DNA of 64,000 nucleotides from Phoronis australis (taxonomy: Eukaryota > Phoronida > Phoronidae), in assembly GCA_002633005.1 (NCBI GenBank), contig NMRA01000195.1, forward strand, positions 540,154-604,153. Direction: 5' to 3'. Positions 58,526-64,000 of the stretch are shown in pieces. The first letter of the stretch is position 1. The number at the start of each line of letters is the position of its first letter. The notes below the pieces were generated by a model. The model was not told where the DNA came from. It saw nothing but the letters and a program-made list of their open reading frames with translations, and did not search any database. The position numbers were made by a program, and so were the translations under genes.

Positions 58526-58876
58526 TCACAATCCCCTGTAGGATACTTCAAGTCTTAGAGCTCTGGCAAGACATATCATCAGCCGTGACAGAAGAAGGAT
58601 CGCTTGAAGCTCGTTGCGTGGGATACTTGTCTGTTTCAACGGGGTAACTCGTGCTCTGGCACAAACAAACGACAGTTCAGCACTGTCATCCTCTGGATAA
58701 GACCAACGTAGCCAAACACCCATACCCATGGCATCCTCAGAGGCTTCACTGAAACCGTGTAGCGACACTGTGGGCAGGATTGTCGAGCCTTTAATTTTTC
58801 CCGGACAAGACAGCGAGGTATGACAATCGTATTGACTTGTTCTAAATCTTTTTGGATTTCGTCCCATATGGAGCAT
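58526..58876 (-). pseudogene. BEL/Pao RNase H region
   Basis: GFSEASEDAMGMGVWLR, FVCARARVTPLK and SIPRNELQAILLLSRL are the three standard BEL/Pao RNase H blocks. The first Asp (FCDAS in relatives) reads FSEAS here. The domain degrades the RNA strand during reverse transcription. Confidence 0.8.
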
Positions 58877-59033
58877 AGCTCACTTTGGGGTGTTAATGGC
58901 GTGTCCCAGTCTAACTCAAATTGTCACAGACGTTGAAGCAGAACCTTAGGGCGTACGAGAACACCTGACAACATTCCAAATACATCGTAGTAGGACGAAA
59001 GTTTTCTTCAGAATGTTGCGTTTTGTCACCATT

Positions 59034-60161
59034 TCATGTTCGATCTTGACTGGTTTCACAATGAGTGTCTTTTTCGAGGTTCCATTTGGTTCCACGTACA
59101 ACAGCCTCACCATCGCTGGGAACGATTTCTGCTTCACGAATTTCGCTCACGTTGGAAAACCACTTGCGAATCTTGAATTTCCCTTTATCTAGTACTTCAG
59201 TTAGGCGGCCCTTCAGCTGACTCGCATTCTGGGGTGTTCTCTGTGAATCGTTTAAATCGTCCATGTAAAACTGGTCTCGGGTGATGCGTTGAAGCTCTAC
59301 ATCATCAGGTGCATGCTCGTCAACTGCATGTCGTAACGCTACAATTGCTGCAGTTGGATACGGTTTGTCACCGAATGTGACCGTTTTCAATTCGTAGACG
59401 TTGACAGGGTAATCTGGATGCTCTCTAAAGACATAACGTTGAAATCGAGCATCCTCTGGTGTTATCATAACTGCTTGGAACATCTTGCTAATACCTGGTG
59501 CTATACCAACTTCAAACTCTTGAAATCGTAACGCAATATCAAAAAGATCGCTGTTGATGTTTTTACCCTTCGCAAGGTAACCTTTGAGAGAGTGTCCTTG
59601 ATATCTCGCCTTGCCGTCGAACACAACACGCACAGGAGTAGTAATCGAGTCTTTCTTGACAGAAAAATGAGGCAGGAACCACATTCCCTTGTCTTCACGA
59701 GTGTCTCTCAGCAGCTCCTCTTCAGTAACAAGTCTGGCAACGCCACGGGACACCTGGTCTCTCATCTGTTCGCAATAAACTCTCCATTCATCTGGTCTGT
59801 TGCAAAACTGTTTCTCTAGGTCCTGAAGTCTGTTGATTGCATAAGTGTAGTTGTTTGGCAGTTTCTCTGGAGACTTCCTCCACGGCAAAATTATCTGGTA
59901 TGTACCATCTTCTAGTCGACTGACACTTTGCTTCATAAAGTCGTCAGCCTGCTTATCCTGCTCTTTTGCAGTACAATTACAACGTTTCGGCTCCAAACCC
60001 ATCCTCTCCAAACCAAGAAACTCTTCAAGCTCGCCTACTGCACATATTTGTGCGTAGTGTAGTAGGGCATTACACTGAAGCTCACAAGGATTACGACCCC
60101 CCTTGAATGTACCACCCCAGCGGGCATCTGGCAGCGATGGGGTCATCCAGTTTCGGACCAA
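59034..60161 (-). pseudogene. BEL/Pao reverse transcriptase
   Basis: 375-residue frame. YQIILPWRKSPEKLPNNYTY (about residue 88) and WFLPHFSVKKDSITTPVRVV then FDG (161) are the typical BEL/Pao RT start. The RT-A block reads APGISKMFQAV where family members have an Asp before ISKMF, so one catalytic Asp is probably lost. YMDD is intact at 299-302. The frame shifts near 59085 (its tail KDTHCETSQDRT is out of phase). Confidence 0.85.
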
Positions 60162-60525
60162 TGATTACTTCCTCAGATGTGATCAGATCAGTATTGTCTA
60201 CGCCCAGGAGCACGTCTATTACGTCACAGGGAGCTTCGGTTATCTTGACGTTCTGTAAATGGGGATACTGTGCAATCTGCTGGTTGGAAACTATTGGTGT
60301 GTCTCCGCACGGTTTTCGCATTTCATTGAGTCTGACCTTACGAGATAGTGTTCCAGACAAATCTTCAATCACACAGTCGACGACTCGGAGCCTTTGACTC
60401 ATTGTGTTGCCGCCCACTGTGGTGAGTTGATATTCTTGCATATGGTGATCAGCAGACTTAGGAATGATACCTTCACGAATAAGTGAAACTTGTCTACTCT
60501 GGTTAAGAAGAATACGGACCATCAC
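60091..60525 (-). pseudogene. BEL/Pao aspartic protease region
   Basis: 144-residue frame of DUF1758 type. The active-site segment is VRILLNQSRQVSLIREG where the family has a D-S/T-G triad, so the catalytic Asp appears changed to Asn. DVLLGVDNTDLI and AARCPLGWYIQGG are the typical later strands. The frame differs from gag by a shift and from the RT by another. The second shift lies at a six-base G/C run near 60100. Confidence 0.8.
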
Positions 60526-60542
60526 CTTTCTTGTGCCATGAC

Positions 60543-61988
60543 TTATGCCCCCATCACAGTTGGCAAAACATTGGCCAAGCCTTGACCACGAGTGCTCATG
60601 TCTGGAGTGGAGGTCGGATTAGAATTCACTGATTGAAACTCGGGTGCCAGCGTAATTAAACCAAGAGTAAACGATGACTTGTCTGAGTTACCATAGCCAT
60701 CGAGACCGCATACAATGGGACATATCGAAGAGAAATGCGTATCTGTACCACAGGTCGGTATCTGGCAAGGAGCTTTGAACTGGCAGTTCTGTTGATCGAA
60801 TGGGTGCTTTCCTGCTATGCAGTTATTATGTCCACTTCTAAAGCAAATGTTATTGTTCTTCATGATGTCAAATTTCGCTTCCTGTTTCAATGTTTTGAAC
60901 TTGTTACAGCCTTTCAAAAAATGGTTAGTGAACTTGGGGTGCAGAGGACATTTTAATGGTAGTTTTGTACCAGGGGACACCGTTGCGTGATTCGTCGTTG
61001 TTTTGTACCGCTTGTGTTGCTGTTGTTGGCTTTGCACAGGTATCTCGCCACAGTCTTTGGCTTTCTGCAAGACAATTAGTTGCTCGTGTAGCCATTTGAC
61101 CAAACCGGTCAGTGTATCTTCAGTTTCGCCGTCTCGGTTGCTTTTCAAGTACTGAATGCGGTGTTCTTCTTGCATCTTACGTCGAATCTGTGTTAAAATA
61201 ATCCTGTCATTCAGACCACCCGATAAGCTGAGCGATTCTACTTGAATCTCAAAACACTGCAATGTTTCGACAAATGTTTCTAAAACTGGTAGGTCAACTC
61301 GCCCTTTTATGTCATAGGATTTTAGGTTGTCGATGTCTCTCAGCAAAGCGTCGATTATGCGGTCATCGTCACCATACTCGTTGTCCAAAATCTCCCACGC
61401 CCTAGCAACACTCAAACAGTTTTTTATTTTCTTTTTCTCCATTTGCCTGTCCATTGATTCAATCAACTGATACAAACACTCAGTTTCTCCCAGAGATTTG
61501 TCAAAATACATGAACCGTTCTTTGAAGTGTTTGTATTCTCTCAAGTCACCTGAGAACGTAGGGAATTTAACCTTTGCCATTCGTACGGCAGATGTCGCTT
61601 CACTTGACTCGAGTTTCTCAGGTTTTGCAGCATGTGAGGGTTCGGGCTCTGTACCACGAGCAGTGAGATGGTACATTATAGGTAGAGCAGATTTACGCAC
61701 ATCATCTACGTAGCCCTCAGCACGACCTTCAATATCGTTTACTGCCATTTCGTTATTAACGTCTTCCAGTTCACTCAGTTCAAAGTCTAACACTCGTTCG
61801 TTATGTATTTCCAGTTCATCCATACTATTTCGAATAGAATCTCAGAGTTTTTTGTATTCAGACTTCGGAATACCATCCGTGGAACTTAACAACAGGTGTG
61901 CCTGTTTGAAAAATCCGGTTATTTTACGTTTGCTAGCCGCCCGTCTCGATGTTACACTTTTCAAGTCTGAGTCACTGGGCGCCGCCAT
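60543..61988 (-). pseudogene. BEL/Pao gag
   Basis: Gag forms the particle that packages the element's RNA. The likely start is ATG 61988-61986 (MAAPSDSD...), in frame with the long 426-residue stretch but interrupted by a TGA at 61844-61842. The middle (FPTFSGDLREYKHFKERFMY onward) is a DUF1759-type capsid region. The end has Cys/His clusters (CPLHPKFTNHFLKGC, then FRSGHNN in place of a usual Cys, then CQIPTCGTDTHFSSIC), the zinc knuckles typical of BEL/Pao. One knuckle position looks altered. The stop ends at 60543. Confidence 0.85.
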
Positions 61989-62098
61989 TTTGAATTTTCA
62001 GTCTACATGTATGTTGAGTGCTATCGGTGAAAGTTCGGCAAAGTTGACACTTATAGTTCGACCACTATGTAACGGTGGGAGTTTCTTAACTTAAGTAG

Positions 62099-62311
62099 TG
62101 TAATGCTACGGATTGCTAGTTAGTTATAAGCTTTTCTATAGATGTCGCTGTCGTTCATTTTATCGGTTTGTGACAGTGGCGTTATTTTTTGAGTTCCACA
62201 CAGTTGAAAAAATATAAACATATCGAGTCGCTCTCGCAATATTTATCGCATTTTACTTACCGAAACGCATTGCAGAGACTATTTATTGTTTCCACGTGTG
62301 ATTCCATAACA
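62099..62311. repeat. 213-bp terminal repeat, right (inverted copy)
   Basis: Reverse complement of the left repeat at roughly 90 percent identity by eye, and of the same length. Immediately to its left is AGTAG, the complement of the left repeat's CTACT flank. Confidence 0.9.
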
Positions 62312-63890
62312 GCTTTTTCAACTTTCTTGTGATATGTAAGAACGTACTGTTGTTAAGGCACCCACTAACTTTTGCAACTATGTTCAATACACTAACATTC
62401 AGGGTTGCGTTTAGATCTGTTTTCCAGGATAAACGGATATCTTTTATATTTATAGCTTCTTTCATAAGTTTAACTTTTAATGTCAAGATTTATCTTTTGC
62501 AGTTTCAAAACCCTAAAGTTACCATTCTTGGCATGTGTAAAAGAAAAATTTGAACCACTAATGCATAACGCATTGTAGTATGTATCTTGACTGAGCCTGC
62601 AGTTTTAAGTGTGATTGTATGTTTATTTAATTCGAATTTTATTCTTCTACTTGTATACCAAGTCCACTGCCTTCGAAAGGATAGCTTCTCTACAGCTATT
62701 GTATGAACATGTATAATGGTCTCCTTCTTAGTGAATAATAGAGAATGGGCAAACACTGTCTACATTGTAAAATATGAAGTTTACAGAATGTAATCTTACC
62801 TACACTTTTGCTTGTGGTACAAGTGAGAACTTTCCAATCGAGCATTTTCAAGTGCTCTAACAACCAGCCACTGATTTTTATGCTTTGGGTTTAGAATATG
62901 TTTTGAGTTGAAAATTTAAAAACTTGATGTATTGCTTTTTATGAGTATGCGTTGTTTCATCAGTAGGCTGCATCAAGCAACGGCCACCTGCTGCAAGTGG
63001 GCAGGGGGGAGGGCAGCCAGTTTTCTGCCAGTTTGAAGTCTTTGTGAATTGTCTGCGATCAGTATTATAACTTTTGATTTCAACCTTGAGCTTGGGAAGG
63101 GTATTGTACTTCAGAAGGTGACAAGTTGGGTGGATGCCTGAAATTAATTGATTCCTCCTAGGGTCATTTCTCCAATTAGCTTCTCACAGCATGGAAGTCC
63201 TAAAATAGCCGTATCAGTGTCAATTGTCTATTTAGTCTAAAATTTCTCCTTCTCATAATACCATGTATGGAAAAGTTCTTGTCCTATTGCTAAGCTGTCT
63301 GGTTCGTATGTTGCATTTTGCAACATGTGCAGTGAGTCAGGAGATATGCCTCATTCAACTCAAAACATATGCTACTTGTACAGATTCAAGCAGCACAATG
63401 CATTTTTGACTACAAAAAACTGGTGTAGAAGTTATTTTCAGTGGCAAACTGTTTTGATTGTTATAGGTTGTTCATTTCCATATTCCAACTATTGAATGTA
63501 TCTTTGCCAAATGAAAAATAAACAATAAGATTAATGAGTATCTGTTTTAATTATATGTACTAATCACACATTTAAATTTGAAGGCTCTAGCCAAGTTTGA
63601 GTTAGCACCTAATGCCCATGGTTGCATGAAATGACCTGAAAATTTATAATTGGAACTAGGCGAATTTTAAGTGTCTAGCTCAAAATCCTAGTTTGCAATT
63701 ACCTGTGACCTATTGTTTCTGATTGGATGACCCGATTGCTTAGTGAATTAATGTATTTGATTGGCATGTACTCTTACACTTGTGCACTGAAATTCAAAAG
63801 AACTCCTTGAAAATGGAGGAAAAATAACAGTTTGAAAAAATTATATGCTCTTTGCACTAATTTACCTTATCTGGTGCATTGTAAGCAATT
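62312..63890. other. No recognised gene
   Basis: AT-rich. Minus frames 62283-62486 and 62505-62756 are short and not recognised. No repeats noticed. Confidence 0.4.
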
Positions 63891-63897
63891 TTTATGC

Positions 63898-64000
63898 GCC
63901 CACATATTTATATGTGGTCGCATATTTCCGTCATCTCTGTCTGGGCGTCCGGCGTCCGCGGCTGTATCTCCTAAACCCCTTGCAGGATCTTATTGAAGTT
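63898..64000 (+). repeat. Start of a dispersed repeat with palindromic head
   Basis: Begins with the 18-bp palindrome CCACATATTTATATGTGG and continues with GTCTGGGCGTCCGGCGTCCG and a 'CTGTATCTCCTAAACCCCTT' block. This wording is common in dispersed repeats of marine invertebrates. It runs off the right edge. Confidence 0.4.

Larger units (their letters stand above)
56352..62311 (-). mobile_element. BEL/Pao LTR-retroelement, degenerate, with inverted terminal repeats
   Basis: The minus strand carries gag, protease, reverse transcriptase, RNase H, integrase and a C-terminal DUF5641-like region in BEL/Pao order. 213-bp repeats sit at both outer ends (56352-56564 and 62099-62311), each with TG...CA borders. 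They are reverse complements of each other, whereas true LTR pairs are direct. Many frameshifts and a gag stop show the copy is dead. Confidence 0.88.

Overview
The window is nuclear DNA from an animal, most likely a marine invertebrate. It has spliced exons with GT..AG borders, metazoan LINE, BEL/Pao, hAT and Kolobok-type repeats, and two assembly gaps (38761-38464+1000, i.e. 38761-39464, and 51478-52244). I cannot name the species from sequence alone. Gene density is low, and most of the recognisable content is mobile DNA in various states of decay.

Layout. 1-3.5 kb: the first three coding exons of a ketohexokinase (KHK) gene on the minus strand, running off the left edge. 3.6-16.2 kb: a mosaic of short non-autonomous DNA transposons, made of TTAA-flanked Kolobok-like copies and several members of a hAT-like family. 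It also holds a broken hAT transposase (12.1-12.85 kb) and a clean solo LTR (13520-13784). 17-19.2 kb: LINE fragments. 19.8-20.8 kb: a ~300-bp satellite. 21.8-23.4 kb: a 1.57-kb element with 28-bp perfect terminal inverted repeats and two inverted arrays of 21-bp palindromic iterons. 26.6-29.4 kb: a decayed LINE, part of whose reverse-transcriptase region has been tandemly amplified. 29.6-32.05 kb: a TA-flanked element with inverted ends. 32.3 kb: a cluster of nuclear-receptor half-sites. 33.5-37.5 kb: two LINE copies in tandem. 38.3-42.7 kb: a TTAA element carrying a THAP-like ORF and split by a 5'-truncated Tx1/L1-like LINE, with a 9-bp target duplication. 42.85-44.9 kb: a second Tx1/L1-like LINE. 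50-51.2 kb: a HIRAN-like domain (minus) and an isolated, cleanly spliced exon of unknown function (plus). 53.65-54.25 kb: nine tandem hairpin units whose stems show compensatory changes. 54.47-55.96 kb: a broken ORF set resembling Helitron-associated proteins. 56.35-62.31 kb: a degenerate BEL/Pao retroelement with 213-bp terminal repeats in inverted orientation.

Only KHK, and probably the exon at 50.9-51.1 kb, look like host genes. The remaining coding regions belong to mobile elements and carry stops, frameshifts or lost catalytic residues. The items I think most deserve a second look are the hairpin minisatellite, the iteron-bearing inverted-repeat element, the LINE-derived minisatellite, the inverted BEL/Pao termini and the nested TTAA/LINE insertion.
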